Assembly: GCA_015501055.1 (NCBI GenBank)
Contig: JADNYV010000054.1
Span: 62,001 to 126,000 of the forward strand
Length of the DNA: 64,000 nt
Source: Mucidula mucida
Taxonomy: Eukaryota > Basidiomycota > Agaricomycetes > Agaricales > Physalacriaceae
Direction: 5' to 3'
The notes under the pieces are model-generated. The model was not told the origin of the DNA. It saw nothing but the letters and a program-made list of their open reading frames with translations, and ran no database searches. The position numbers and the translations under genes are program-made. This document shows positions 34,592 through 45,858 of the stretch, piece after piece. Numbering within the stretch: the first letter of the stretch is position 1; the number at the start of each line of letters is the position of its first letter.

Positions 34592-37500
34592 ATGGACAAC
34601 GCGTTACCCCCTCCGTTCTCTCGCCGCCGTGTACCGCGACAGCCAAATACCCCACTCGGCGCTTCTCAGGCAGGACCGTCACGGCTTCCAGAGGTCTCCA
34701 GTACCAATGTTGATCTTAATTTGGCTGACGAGCCATCCCGCAATTTGCTCTCCACATTCTCCTCCATGGAGTTTGATACCCCAGTTTCTATAGTAGAGGA
34801 TACCCCTGCCCAACGTCTACGGGCTATCATGAGCAGAATGGCTCCAGATACATCTACACGAGCAGACGCGCCACCTGCTTCGCCCTCGGACCGGGATTCG
34901 GACTTTGATCCTCCCAATCTTGCTTCCTCCACGGCTAGCTCCTACAAAGGCTCGCTTAAAGGCCTTATCAGTCGCGCCTTGCGCCCACCCGGTGATACTC
35001 CTCAGAAAAACAATGGACGCCGCCGTCGAAATAGCATCGACACTAGTGAAGTGGAGAGCAGTCCCAGAGTTCAAAAAGTCAGACAAGAACGCGATGGAGT
35101 CAAGGGGAAGAGAAAAAGTCACAGTGATGAGGAAGTCGACGGCAGTACGCTTCCAGTTGTTCATTATCAGGGACACCTGTCACTGACCATCCGTCGCCAG
35201 AGACGCCTACTGCCATATATGATCTATTCAACGAGCGGACGCCCAATATCAGTCTCGATGTACATGCCCTAAACTCCTCTCAGGCCACTCCTCCAGCTGC
35301 TACCAGCACTCCCCAACAACAATCGCTACATTCTCTAAATTCATACCTTCATGCCCATTCTAGTACGACATCAGCATCTAATCCTGGTCGACTTCCACTA
35401 ACCATCGTCTACCAGACCTCTTGGACCAGGACTCTGAGATGCGACGCAACCTGGAAGGTTTGGAAAGTGAAGACGATGGCCCTCCTCTATTACCATTCCC
35501 TGGCCCGAAGAAAACGACTGACCCACAAGGAACTATTCGCCCTCGTAATTCTGAGCGTTCCAAATCATCTCCTACTCAGAGCACCCTTATTGCTAACCAT
35601 CACGCGACACCCGATGAACACCAGACCATCAGCCGACATTTAGCACGCTCACCAACTCTGCATCGACAGTCACCTACACCACACAGACCATCCCGCATAC
35701 CTGTCTCCCCAGCCCGAACCCGCCATGGTAGCACAGCGTCCATTAGCAGCATCAGCTCACAAGAATCACATTCGGATCGTATGCACTTTCCCTTTTCTTT
35801 TCCGCGCTTTGTACTTACCGGTTGTAGACGAGATTCGACCACATGAAATGACTGGTTCCCGCGAGCATGAGCATCACTGGAATAATTCACGCTCTCGAAC
35901 TCTTTCCAAGCCAAGTCCTAACTCGACTCATGTACGTTCGCGTACATACAGCCAGTCTACGGATCCACGGGCTTCACCATTACCGTCTCCTGGCCACAGG
36001 CGAAATAGATTATCTATATCGAGTTCGCGCTCCTCGTCGTCAGCCAGTTCACGAGATGAAGACATGGATATTGAGGCCGAAGTCGAAGCAGTTGTTTACC
36101 ATGAACGTGAACGCAACTGGAACTCCAACCATCCGACGTGGCATCTACAGTCGTTAACACATAGTCGTCCAAGCTCTCCGATACCACACTCACCTTCAGC
36201 CTCGACTTCCCCGCACTCTCATACGTCTTATTTCGATGTAAAGAGTAACCACCTGCGCCCACCTTCTCGCGTTCAGTCTCCTCATACCTCGAAGACCCCT
36301 TCTCCTCGACCTCACTCTATTCATGGAGGCACCCTTTCACCTTCACCTTCACCTTCTCGACCGCAACGTCCTCGACCGATAAGCTTCTCAGCGCGCCCTA
36401 CTTCTCCTCTCCCTCCCATCACAACGACCTCTCCCACATCTGTGCGGCCTCGCAGTGGAACCCCTTCGGGTCTGAAGCGTATGTCAACAGCACCAGAAAT
36501 CTCTCCTCGTAATGGTCGACTACGTGCAACATCGTCGGTATCTGCAGTACCAACTAGCAGTGCGAAGAGCTCGCCGCGTACGGGAACATCGGTCTCGGTA
36601 ACAGGAAGTCATCCTGCCAAGTCACCATTTTCGTCCACCTCGAGAACTGGTCAGAATAGAAAGGTGAACGAACTTTATGAGGGGGAAACCACAGGTTTGT
36701 AAGCACTAGTAATCAATGACCCCACCGTTGACTTGTAGCGCAGAAACAGACCATGAAGATATTGCTGAAGACAATACGCCAACTTTGAAGCCGCTCGCGC
36801 CGTTACCAGTTGAATCACCCGAGGGAGGACGGAAAACTTCTCCACGACATCATACCTCTATCGACGAGGCTAGGCTGCAAAAGGCTGTCGGTTCTATTCA
36901 CTCACCCCCTGCATCTTCACCATCACCATCCTCAGCCCCTTCTACCCCTCCAACCCCTCCAACGACCTTACCTCTATTTGACTCCCCGGCCACTCCACCC
37001 AAGATATCATTTTCCAAATCTGACTTTCAGACCCCGTCACCCCCGGCTGGTTTACCGGCACTTCCTGGACCTCCGTCATCGTCAGACGAGGATACTCAGA
37101 AGTTTGGTGCACAAGACACCGCTACGAAGACACCGCGTCCGCCTGGTGGTTGGGCCTACACCCCAGCGCGTCCTAATACCCTTTTAAGGACAAACTCTCT
37201 GCCAATGGATGATGAGAACCTCTCGGATCACAGTGCATCGACTCCCATGAATACAACACCTTTGTCAAGAGCTCAATCGCTACCGGCACAAACACCTGCG
37301 CCACCCGGCGGATGGCTTATGACCCCTGCACAAAAGAAGAGTGTGCGGTTTGACCATGAACAGGAGTCTGAAGTGTCCACTGGACCAGATTCAGAATTCC
37401 ATTCGGACTCTCAAGCGATTACTGACGCGGAGGGGCCTTCCGTTCGGAAGGAGAACGGTATCCTCAAGCCATCTGCTCTGGTCAACACAGACGTGCAAGT

Positions 37501-38458
37501 CACCGGACCTTCCAGCCCTCCCGCTTCACCATCAAAGTCTCGAAGGCAGGCCAGGATTCGCATCGTGGATGAATACGGTAGAGAGGAAACATCTCAGGAT
37601 GCATCCTTGTCTCGCAACCAGAGAGAGGACACGCCTAGACGTAGTTCTATCCGGATTGTTGATGCTATGGGGCGAGTCGTAGAGGATAGCGTCATTGAGC
37701 CGGACAGCGTAGCGGAATCAGAAGTAGACGAATCTTTCGTTGCTCCCAAATCGCGTACTGAAGGCATGGCGCGCATGCAGACTGGGCTCACTAAATTGGA
37801 ACAGTTGTTTGACACTGAATTGGACCGGTGAGCAACGCGCCCGATTTCCCTCAACACGATTATTAAATCCACTTTGTAGAACCCAGTCTCCGATTGATGT
37901 TCATCGCATTCAAGAACTTGAGCACGCTTCGAGTACCTCACGGAAGCAACGTCGAAAACTAAAGTCTGATATGGATGCTAACCTGCGTGCGGTGCGAAAA
38001 AGCATGAATGAGGTTATGTCTGTCATGGTAGGTTTTTTTACCGTCCATCATTCGCCAACTCACTGCGTCTATAAGGAGTCTCGTTCTTCGCCTCAAGTTC
38101 AAACTAAGAAGAGTGAACATCCCAGGTCTTGTTTTGGGAGATGGGCGGCCTGGATCACCATTGGTGTTTTAATACAGATCGTACTTCTGTGGGTCATGTA
38201 CAGGTTAGCAGTTAATATTCCACCTTCGACATTCGAGAAATTGACAACGTGTTTTCAAGCATGACACTGGCGCGTGCCTATGAGCTCTTCCTGACGACCT
38301 ATTATGATCCTTTCTCTCCTGAGCTTTACATGTATCAACCTCGATCTGCTTACGCCGCTTCCACTGGCGGTATGCTCGGACGGACGGCGGGTTTCTTTCG
38401 CAAGCTGTGGGAGACGTTGGTTCAACCCTCTCATGCCGTCCTGTGGGGGACTTCGTGA
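34592..38458 (+). CDS. large disordered protein with PPGGW repeats and one C-terminal TM segment
   Basis: Eight or more exons join in phase to roughly 1100 residues. Most is Ser/Pro/Thr-rich and disordered (for example SISSSRSSSSASSRDEDMD). Two copies of a PPGGW-x2-TP motif occur: RPPGGWAYTPAR near 37140 and APPGGWLMTPAQ near 37303, the second just before KKSVRFDHE. A helical charged segment follows (EQLFDTELDR, then ASSTSRKQRRKLKSDMDANL), then one membrane span (AAWITIGVLIQIVLLWVMY). The luminal or outer C-tail is short with YYDPFSPELYMYQP. This architecture (disordered body, coil, tail anchor) suggests a cytosolic scaffold fixed to ER or nuclear envelope. No family name can be given. Introns at 35124-35170 and near 35361-35413 are inferred from frame. 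Confidence 0.72.
36336..36356. repeat. hexamer repeat (TTCACC)3 in coding sequence
   Basis: Three TTCACC copies plus a partial unit inside the disordered protein, coding for alternating Ser-Pro. Likely length-variable. Confidence 0.6.
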
Positions 38459-39170
38459 ATTTACGGCGCTCTTGGTTTTACCTATGTTCTTGTTTATGTG
38501 CTTCGCTTTCATGTTGTTTCAGTGTCTTGATGTTTAACTGCGTTCTATTAATAGAGTTTCGGAAGTTCTAGGCACTTTGGGACCGTTCTTGTTTCTTTGT
38601 GCCTTGCATGGGCTGATGATCTTCTGTAACAGGCCCTCTTCACCTCTCTTCACTGTGAAAGAAGTCCGGGTGCTGTAGGTAGCGCATGCTTTCAAGCAAC
38701 TGCACCCTTGGAGCTCCGTGAAGGTGCTGTAGGGATCAAGACTCCCAGAAACTGCCGATTCTTCCGGTCGTTGAACAAGACATAAGTCGTAGTGCACGTT
38801 GTCCACGCGAGACAATACTGGTCCTGATTACTTTGACAACGGTTGGAATCCATCGATACGGAATCTGATGCGGATTCGCAAAACCCACGCGTTCTCAACG
38901 TGTTTAATGTTCAACCATTTTCTAGAAACGAGGTCGCCGAAAAACTTCCGTCCGGATTCGTTTAAAAGGCAGACCACCCGCGCTTGAAACTCCCCATCTT
39001 CAGCTTGAGCCCTGTTGACGTCTTGACGGCATCACTTCTTTCCCTTCAGTCTTCTTTCATTTGCACCCTCCGTTCAATTTCTCGCAGCTAGTCTGCCCAT
39101 TACAGTTCACACTTTCTAAACACTCCTCGTTTGAACCCACTCCCTTTTTTGTGAACTCGTATTTTCCGAA
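38459..39170. other. intergenic stretch upstream of the secreted-protein gene
   Basis: 3' flank of the PPGGW gene and promoter of the secreted protein. A TATA-like TTTAAAAG lies at 38961-38968, about 200 bp upstream of the ATG, followed by a pyrimidine-rich stretch (39030-39110), a common fungal initiation context. Open frames here have no motif. Confidence 0.5.
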
Positions 39171-40063
39171 ATGGTTCAAATCACTTCCCTCGCTGTCTTT
39201 GCTACCCTCTTCACGAGCTTTGTGGCATCTGCTCCTATTGCCATCCGCGCCCACAAATGCGAGGATGCTTCCTCGGCCGCCGCCAGTGCTACAGACTCTG
39301 CCGCTGCTACCAGCGCCACTGCTGTTGACAATGCTGCTACTGGTGGTGCTGCTGCAACAGGATCTTTCACTCTTCTCGAGTATGTCCGTTTTCTTCCAGG
39401 AGCCGGCCGTCCTGATTATCTTCTCTAGCTACGCCGACTTCCAGATTTCCGACGGTGTCGCTGGAGACGCGGAGGCTGAGGCCAACGCTGTCTTCGTCAG
39501 TAAGTATCTTGCCTCTGCTTTTGCGTTCCCGTTTTCAACATTCGTTCAGCTCCTTTCGCCGGTGTTGACCTTGCTACTCTGGATGACTCCGTCGCTGTAA
39601 GCTCTATTCTTGGTGCTCCCTCGTACGTACATACATACTAACGATGTCGTGCAGGACGACATCGAGACCATGCGTCAAGCCGCCGAAGCTGCTGAGACCG
39701 ACGACTTCAACCCTGCCATTGATGCGGCCTCGGGTGACGCAGCCGACGCTCTCCAGGTCGGAAAGATCAAGAACAAGGTCTTGAAGCTCACCGGCGAAGT
39801 TCAGGTCCTGAACATCAAGGTAAGCATTTTAGTCACTTACCGTTGAGGCTGCTTCATTAATGCGTGTAATGCTAGATTGCCAAGGCCGCTGCTGCCGGCG
39901 ACGACACGTCTTCTCTGGAGGACAAGTTGGCTGCTGAACAGTACGTTGGTTCTCACCTAGCCGGTGAACGCTTCTCACTTCATCTTGTAATAGGAAGAAA
40001 CTCGATACCAACATTGCTACTGATAAGGCCAGCGCGGGGGCGACTTCTCAGTCGGTGGTCTGA
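39171..40063 (+). CDS. small secreted protein
   Basis: Six exons. A classical signal peptide (MVQITSLAVFATLFTSFVASAP) is followed by HKCED and a Ser/Ala/Thr-rich linker. The mature part is acidic and helical: DYADFQISDGVAGDAEAEAN, then TPFAGVDLATLDDSVADDIE, KNKVLKLTGEVQVLNIKIAK and a C-terminal DTNIATDKASAGATSQSVV. About 180 residues, one Cys in the mature chain, no catalytic motif. The codons are strongly C-ending, more than in the neighbouring genes, which suggests high expression. Small acidic secreted proteins of this kind are common in Agaricomycetes; function unknown. A TATA-like box lies about 200 bp upstream. Confidence 0.85.
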
Positions 40064-40434
40064 TCTGGGGAATCGTGATAGCTGTACTACTGTATCCGTA
40101 GTTAGAGACAAGTTCAATTCAACAGGCTCAAAACAAATATGGCGTGAATCATTCAATGCGATATAAGTTCCTCTTCATTCTCCATCCATGTTTCTCACGT
40201 TCGGACTGTGTGCTCAGGCGAGGAGGCTGTTAGATAGCTCACTCCGACTCGCATTGACTTCCATTAGACCTGCAATTTTGCTACATTTGACATTCAACAA
40301 GTAAATCAAAAGCAGTCCATGCGTTGAGATTTTCAAGTATATATGTGGTATTGTACATGTGCTATATTGTGTTGTCTATGCTACAATTGTAGATAAGAAT
40401 GCCGGTGGAACATGTGTGGAAAGATAAGAGTAGA
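40064..40434. other. convergent 3' flanks
   Basis: Between the secreted-protein gene (plus) and the gene at 40435 (minus). AT-rich at 40300-40420, with TATATATG and TGTA-type elements likely to be polyadenylation signals for both. No gene seen. Confidence 0.5.
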
Positions 40435-42147
40435 TCAAGAGGGATATGCAAACAAATCTAATGCATCGTCTGAAGACAGTACATCGGCGAAACGTACAGG
40501 CGAGGAGCATTCACTTCTCGGCGACGACGAAGGAAGGTTGAGAGGAACGGGATGAAGAACAACGCGCTTGGAAGCTGCACGACGAAGAAGTGACACGAAC
40601 GGCGACTTTGGAAACGCTTTCTTTTTTGCCATTTTCGAGCTATCCAGATCCACGAAACGCTTCTGTCGCTTGTGCGGACGCGGGGTTTCCTCTACCCGAA
40701 CCCAACATCCAATTGAATCCCATCGATATCCGTCCCCTGCTTCTGGGCCAAAACAACGCTGCTCGGCATCCTCCAATAAATCCGCCAGTTCTTCGCGATA
40801 TTCCCTGAGCTCCGAGCGATCATGTGTGAAAAGTGTGTCGATGTGATCTAATATACAACGCCACAAGGCGGCCTCTAGGCGAAGTAACCCGTTGTCAGAT
40901 AGACAAGCGGCCACTTGTGCAAATCGCGATTTTTCTTCAAACGTGCTAGTCGACGTGCGGAATACGTGTTCGACCAACACATTGTAGGTGACAGGCTGGG
41001 CCTCAGTCTGACGTAGATAATTGAGAGCCCAAGGATGGCTGTTCTGTCCCAAAACAAGGCTCAATAGACACGTTATAGAGCCAGTCAGACTAAGCTGGGC
41101 TGGCATCTTGTGTATGCCTAGTTGATAGAATTGGGGCATGAGGTCGGCGATCTCGCTAGTAAGAGAAGCGGCACGGGGCACGATAAGATTAGAAATCCAC
41201 GTTGAGTACTTTTCGCCCAGTTGGGTAACAAGGGGCGGATTCTCTGCATGCGATATACACTCCAAAAGAGCGTAAGAAATATCGAATACAAAGTGAGGGT
41301 GAGTCTTGGCGACGTTATACAAAACGAGTTCCAATGCGCGTGATAACCAGACGTGCGGTGACTCTGCATGAGCCAGAGAATCACACAATACACGAAGGAA
41401 GATACTGTCGGCGAAGTTGGGTACTGAAAGCAGTGTAGCGCGTAAGTCTAGCAGGTATCGCGAGTGTGCAGGGTGGCAGATGTACGGTTGATGGTTGGAG
41501 GGCGCGAATGAAAGGTCGAGAAGGGACTTGAGAAAAATTTCCGACTCGAAGCGCAATTCATGTTGGATTGCGACATCGAGGAGAATGCGATAGAGGGTAG
41601 GATGAGGAGGACAGAGTGTGAGAATTGTGCTCGTCGCGTGAGACAAAAGGGTCCATCTAACACAAGTCAGATACGACGAAGGTCACGAAATGAATACGAA
41701 CCTGCGGTATTGTCCGGGAATTGCTTCATATAACAATGCCTCGTTGTCATTTTCAATGTCTGGATATTCCTCGTCTTGTGCGCTCTGTTCCAGGTTCCCT
41801 CCAATAACGATAGCGCACAATGCGGTGAGAGACGACGACGAGCCTGCCTCTGCCATCCGAGCAGTGTTCAGCACTAGATCCCTGAACGCGTCGCGAACAG
41901 CATACAATTTTGGTGATAGTTCGAGTTTATGCCCCGAGGAGTCTTCACATAATGTTCTTGATTTGAGTGCATTGGGCGGGGGAATAATGGACAGTGGAGC
42001 TTCAGCCAAAGCTGTCGACGAGGAGGCGTAGGTCGCTGTCGGATGCTGTGGTTTGGCGTGATACTGTTGTAGGGCCTTGCACGAAACACGGACGCGGCGA
42101 AGAATGCGCGCGATTCGCTTGGGAGTCAACTCGAGTTCGGCGTCCAT
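40435..42147 (-). CDS. conserved-looking helical protein of unknown function
   Basis: Two exons joined by an intron between QYRR and WTLLSHATS (acceptor just before 41656). About 555 residues. ATG 42147 begins MDAELELTPKRIARILRRVR. The chain is helical and leucine-rich with no membrane segment (RYLLDLRATLLSVPNFADSI, LLRLEAALWRCILDHIDTLF), resembling an alpha-solenoid. Near the C-terminus a basic cluster (PRPHKRQKR) could be a nuclear signal, and a second Lys-rich patch (KMAKKKAFPKS) follows. I do not recognise the family. Rejected options: karyopherin, because the length is too short, and an rDNA-transcription HEAT protein, because no motif matches. Confidence 0.75.
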
Positions 42148-42312
42148 GGTGAGCGTCGGAGACAAAGAATAGCAATGTCACATGATCTTGAAGACGCCTC
42201 TTGCGGCACTCATGTCCCAATAAATGATCAATACAAGTACATGGCATAGTGATACAATATATGTAGGGTGTTGGCCACAATCTAAGATATTTGTCCGTCA
42301 AATGCAGAAAAG

Positions 42313-43938
42313 TTACATCCGTCCCTCCAATCTGTTTTCAATCAATTTTACAATGGCAGGTGCGTATGCTGGAATCGCTTCTCCTTGGAAGCCCTCTGGA
42401 TAGTTGACTCGCGGTTCATTAGAATGTGTAAAGTATCTATCCAAGGGGTAAGTTGCGCGTAATCTTGAGATGGATTATTGCTTACGTGTCGTTCCATATA
42501 CCATAATGCTTCATACCCAATGCTCTAGTCGTCCACTCATAATCATGTGCAAAGCCTTCAGGATAGAAAATCTCAATCACTGTAGACGCCGGCTGAGGAT
42601 TCATCAAAACTAAATGGGAAAGTCCATTGCCGTGAACACCAAGGAGGATCTGGGAGATAGTCAGAATCCACTATGTGCGTCTTGCGAGGCATACCGTTGC
42701 CTTGGAAAACAAGCGAACTTGCTCGTCTTTTGACATGCGCTGCGCTTCAACAACGTCCAGTGCCCAAGGTTTGTTCAAGGCGCGCTTTTTCGCCACCAAA
42801 CTTGTCAGTTCTCGAACAAGCCTCTCGTGATCTTCTTGAATGAGACTGCGACGACCGCCTTGCCGACTGACGTATGCAATCCTAACCTCCTGTTCCTCGT
42901 CAAAGGAGCCCCCCGCAAATCGAGTGACAGCGGTCCGAACGTCATCCCACCATTTCCCGAACAAATCTAACGCGCCTCTAGAAACCATAAACTCCCATGC
43001 CTCCGCTGCAGTGCGCTGAGTACGACTCCCGCAAGCGTCTCCGCGGAATGCCGAGCTTCTGTCTGCGAGAAACGCTGTGGGAAAATGCCAGGCGCGAGTG
43101 TTGTCCGAAGTAAGGTCGACTCTATCTTGCCAGTCATCAGACACCTCTACAGTGATAGAAGGGAACGCCGCTCTAAGGAAATACGCATTGAATCCTGGAC
43201 CGTCGCGCCAACTTTTTGAGTCAGAGTGCATGAAGATGGCCCGGTCGAAGGAAGGTTGCTGAGATTGCGTATAGAGAGGGCGCTGGATGTGAGGAGAAGA
43301 ACGTAGAAAGGGAGTACTGAATGCTCCGTGCAGGAAGGCCTTAGTTCCAACGAGCAGTTCAGCGACAAAATGGTAGTAGTGGCTAGGAATTGCGGTGGGT
43401 CATTGAATAAAAGCTGATGAAAGGTGAGTCTAGAAAACGCGCAACAGGCATGAAATCGTACCGTGTTACCGCCAACGGTCGAGACACGAACTGTGGTATC
43501 GTTGTTGAGGCCCCAGCGACGACGAGCTGCGTCTGGTGTGATGAAGGACATTTGGTGCTCTGTTGGTTCCCGAGCAGCAATGTTTTCGGGGTTAGCTTCC
43601 GCCTTCATACTGACGCTGATCATTTTGCGAACTTCAGGAAAATGAGAGGACTCGTTGGAGGAAAGAATGTAAAGAGTTCCGTTGGCCATATATAGATCGC
43701 GAAAGAGGGTCCATCCTGGTGCGTGAGCAATAACTTGTGTTGGAGGCAGCTGAGAGCCTTGAGATACGAGTGAGCTGGAATTGAAGTGTACTCCGTTGCA
43801 GTCGGATTTTATATCTGAGCTAGTGATGCTGAGCGTAGACGGAAAGATGTAGAGAGCAGAGACGAAATAGAAGACCGAGGCAACGATGATAATGATAACC
43901 GCGTCCCTGCGGGAGAGAAAGTGGCGAGATAAAAACAT
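42313..43938 (-). CDS. GT61 family glycosyltransferase (type II membrane protein)
   Basis: GT61 enzymes (DUF563) include EOGT, beta-1,2-xylosyltransferase and fungal Golgi enzymes transferring Xyl, GlcNAc or similar. ATG 43938 starts MFLSRHFLSRRDAVIIIIVA, a short basic cytosolic end and a signal-anchor segment, then a luminal stem with N-glycosylation sites (NSSS, NGT, NES). The catalytic half includes MHSDSKSWRDGPGFNAYFLR, RIAYVSRQGGRRSL, then the family's C-terminal block LLGVHGNGLSHLVLMNP followed by TVIEIFYPEGFAHDYEWTTR. An intron separates NDT from YFTHSNEPRVNYPE. It ends in IENRLEGRM. Donor sugar and acceptor cannot be read from the sequence. Its ATG is 69 bp from the divergent SNF12 start. 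Confidence 0.9.
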
Positions 43939-43969
43939 AGCAGACGACCAGATTAGAGCAGAGCCGCAG

Positions 43970-43977
43970 TATAAAAG
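43970..43977 (+). promoter_or_regulatory. TATA box between GT61 and SNF12
   Basis: TATAAAAG lies 31-38 bp upstream of the SNF12 ATG (44008), inside the 69-bp gap. At this distance it would start the message almost at the ATG, so it may instead favour the internal ATG 44069. Confidence 0.5.
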
Positions 43978-44007
43978 CCGGGAACGAGGAGGACGGGCGA
44001 GTCAATT

Positions 44008-45632
44008 ATGTCTCACATAGAAGTAGACGGCAGAACCGTGGCTGTGCTACTTCCTCTTTTGAACCATCATGGACGGCAAAGCAGCAAAGCAAGTTGTCTT
44101 CCAGTCTGGTCCCAATCTGCTTACCGTTTCTGTAGGCGTAGAAAGCTTACAGACAAGAACATTCCCAATGCCATCCTTCAGAGCGCAGACTTTGCCCAGG
44201 ACTCGGCCATGTACCAGGACCTCTTGGCCATCGAACGCAAGCTCGACTGGACGATGACTAGAAAGAAGGTCGAGATACAGGAATCGCTCACTCGCACTCC
44301 CACAGTAAGCCGCTGCCACCGTCTGACGCGTCTTTTGATTTGTCTTCACAGACAACACGTATTCTACGTATATTCATCAACCACACAGCGTCGTCACAGA
44401 TATGGCAGACTGGCGGCGAAGAGATGGCCAATATAGAGACTGGCGATGGAATACCTGCCTGGAGCCTCAGGATTGAAGGCAGACTGCTCGAGGTTCGTCA
44501 TATATCAAGGCTCCAGTTCACCTTTTGATCCTCTGCAGAACGCAAACCAGAAAAAGGACAAGCTCCCGTCACGAAAGTTTTCCACCTTCATCAAGAAATT
44601 GGTTGTCGAACTGGATAGAGATCCCACGTTATACCCAGACGGCAATATTGTCGAGGTACGTTATCAGCAACCGCAAGTGGACCCTTTTAATACGGTTGCA
44701 GTGGCCGCGCGCAACAGGGAACCAGAATCCTGTTCTCGATGGTTTTACCGTCAGGCGAACGGGTGATAGTTCAACCAACGTTAGGATTGTACTCTATCCA
44801 GACCATTACCCCGACCAGTTCAAGGTCAGCCCTGAACTCGGTGAGGCATTGAACATCAAAGAGGACAGTCGATTAGGCGTTATGCAGACGCTATGGAACT
44901 ATATCAAGATCAATAACCTCCAAGACAAGGCTGATCGTAAAACTATTCGGGCTGATGATAAATTATTTCCTGTGCGTAGATTTTCCGTGCATTGGGACGC
45001 GCTCTCACGATGCGTATCAGATTTTTGGCGTGGACCAAGTCCCATTTTCCAGACTACCTGACCTTGTGAATCGACATCTAGCGCCGCCAGATCCCGTTCT
45101 CCTCTACTATAAAGTCGATCCTACCATGCCTTCTCCTGAACGACCTATGGCGTGGGATATAGAAGTCAAGGTGGAGGACACTTCCATGAAGAGCCGTATG
45201 ACCGTCCTAGTACAGGCCAACAAGGAGAGCTCTCAAACTCTTTCAAAATTGGACGAGGAGGTGGGTGCTCGCAGCATTGGCATAGACTTGCTCTAAGTGG
45301 TTCTAGATAACATTGCGAGCACAGTCGCTGCACAATTCACATTTAAAGCGGACCTTCTTGCAGTCTTTCGCCAAAAATCCGTCCGAATTCATTCAGACCT
45401 GGCTCGAATCGCAATCTCGTGATTTGGAGAGTGTCCTGGGAAGTGGACCAAGTGACGGCCTAACACTTAGACAAGAGGAGCTTCGGCGCAGTGAGTTCTT
45501 CCGTTTACCATGGGTAGAAGAGGTAAGTGTGGGTATCCGTCTAGTTATCGATTTACTTATCCTTGTAAGGCCGTCGCAGTGCAGGAAGGGCTACGTCTTA
45601 CCGACAATCGAAGAAATCCTAGTGGACAATAG
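44008..45632 (+). CDS. SNF12: SWI/SNF (or RSC) subunit of the SMARCD family, SWIB domain
   Basis: SMARCD/Snf12/Rsc6 proteins are core scaffold subunits of SWI/SNF-class chromatin remodellers. The N-terminal block RRRKLTDKNIPNAILQSADF, then YQDLLAIERKLDWTMTRKKV, is the family signature. It is followed by RTLRIFxxHT-like strands and SWSLRIEGRLLE-type sequence. FIKKLVVELDRDPTLYPDG leads into the SWIB/MDM2 domain (KVSPELGEALNIKEDSRLGV through WNYIKINNLQDK and DDKLFPIFGVDQVPFSRLPD). The C-terminal helices include HNSHLKRTFLQSFAKNPSEF. Seven or eight exons. ATG 44008 gives an uninterrupted frame into RRRKLTDK; ATG 44069 with a 38-nt intron is an alternative start. The symbol could equally be RSC6. 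Confidence 0.92.
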
Positions 45633-45858
45633 TAATTCTAGTTGTATTAGCTCTATCTATACCGCTATCGCGCCGCTGTCTGTACATGTTCTATTTGAAC
45701 GGAACTACATATTATATGTTCCTTCTTGACTAAATCACGCATCAGATGTCGCCGCAGGGGTAGCCGATCTAAGGCAACAATGGACGTTATATATCAGCGG
45801 ACCGAATGGGCTGACAGTGACACCATTCTTCCTTACCTCCACCAGTTTAACTGTAGAC

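Noticed and set aside
39061..39600. 179-codon hydrophobic plus-strand frame
   Set aside because: An out-of-frame shadow across exons and introns of the secreted-protein gene. The signal-peptide frame from 39171 splices cleanly.
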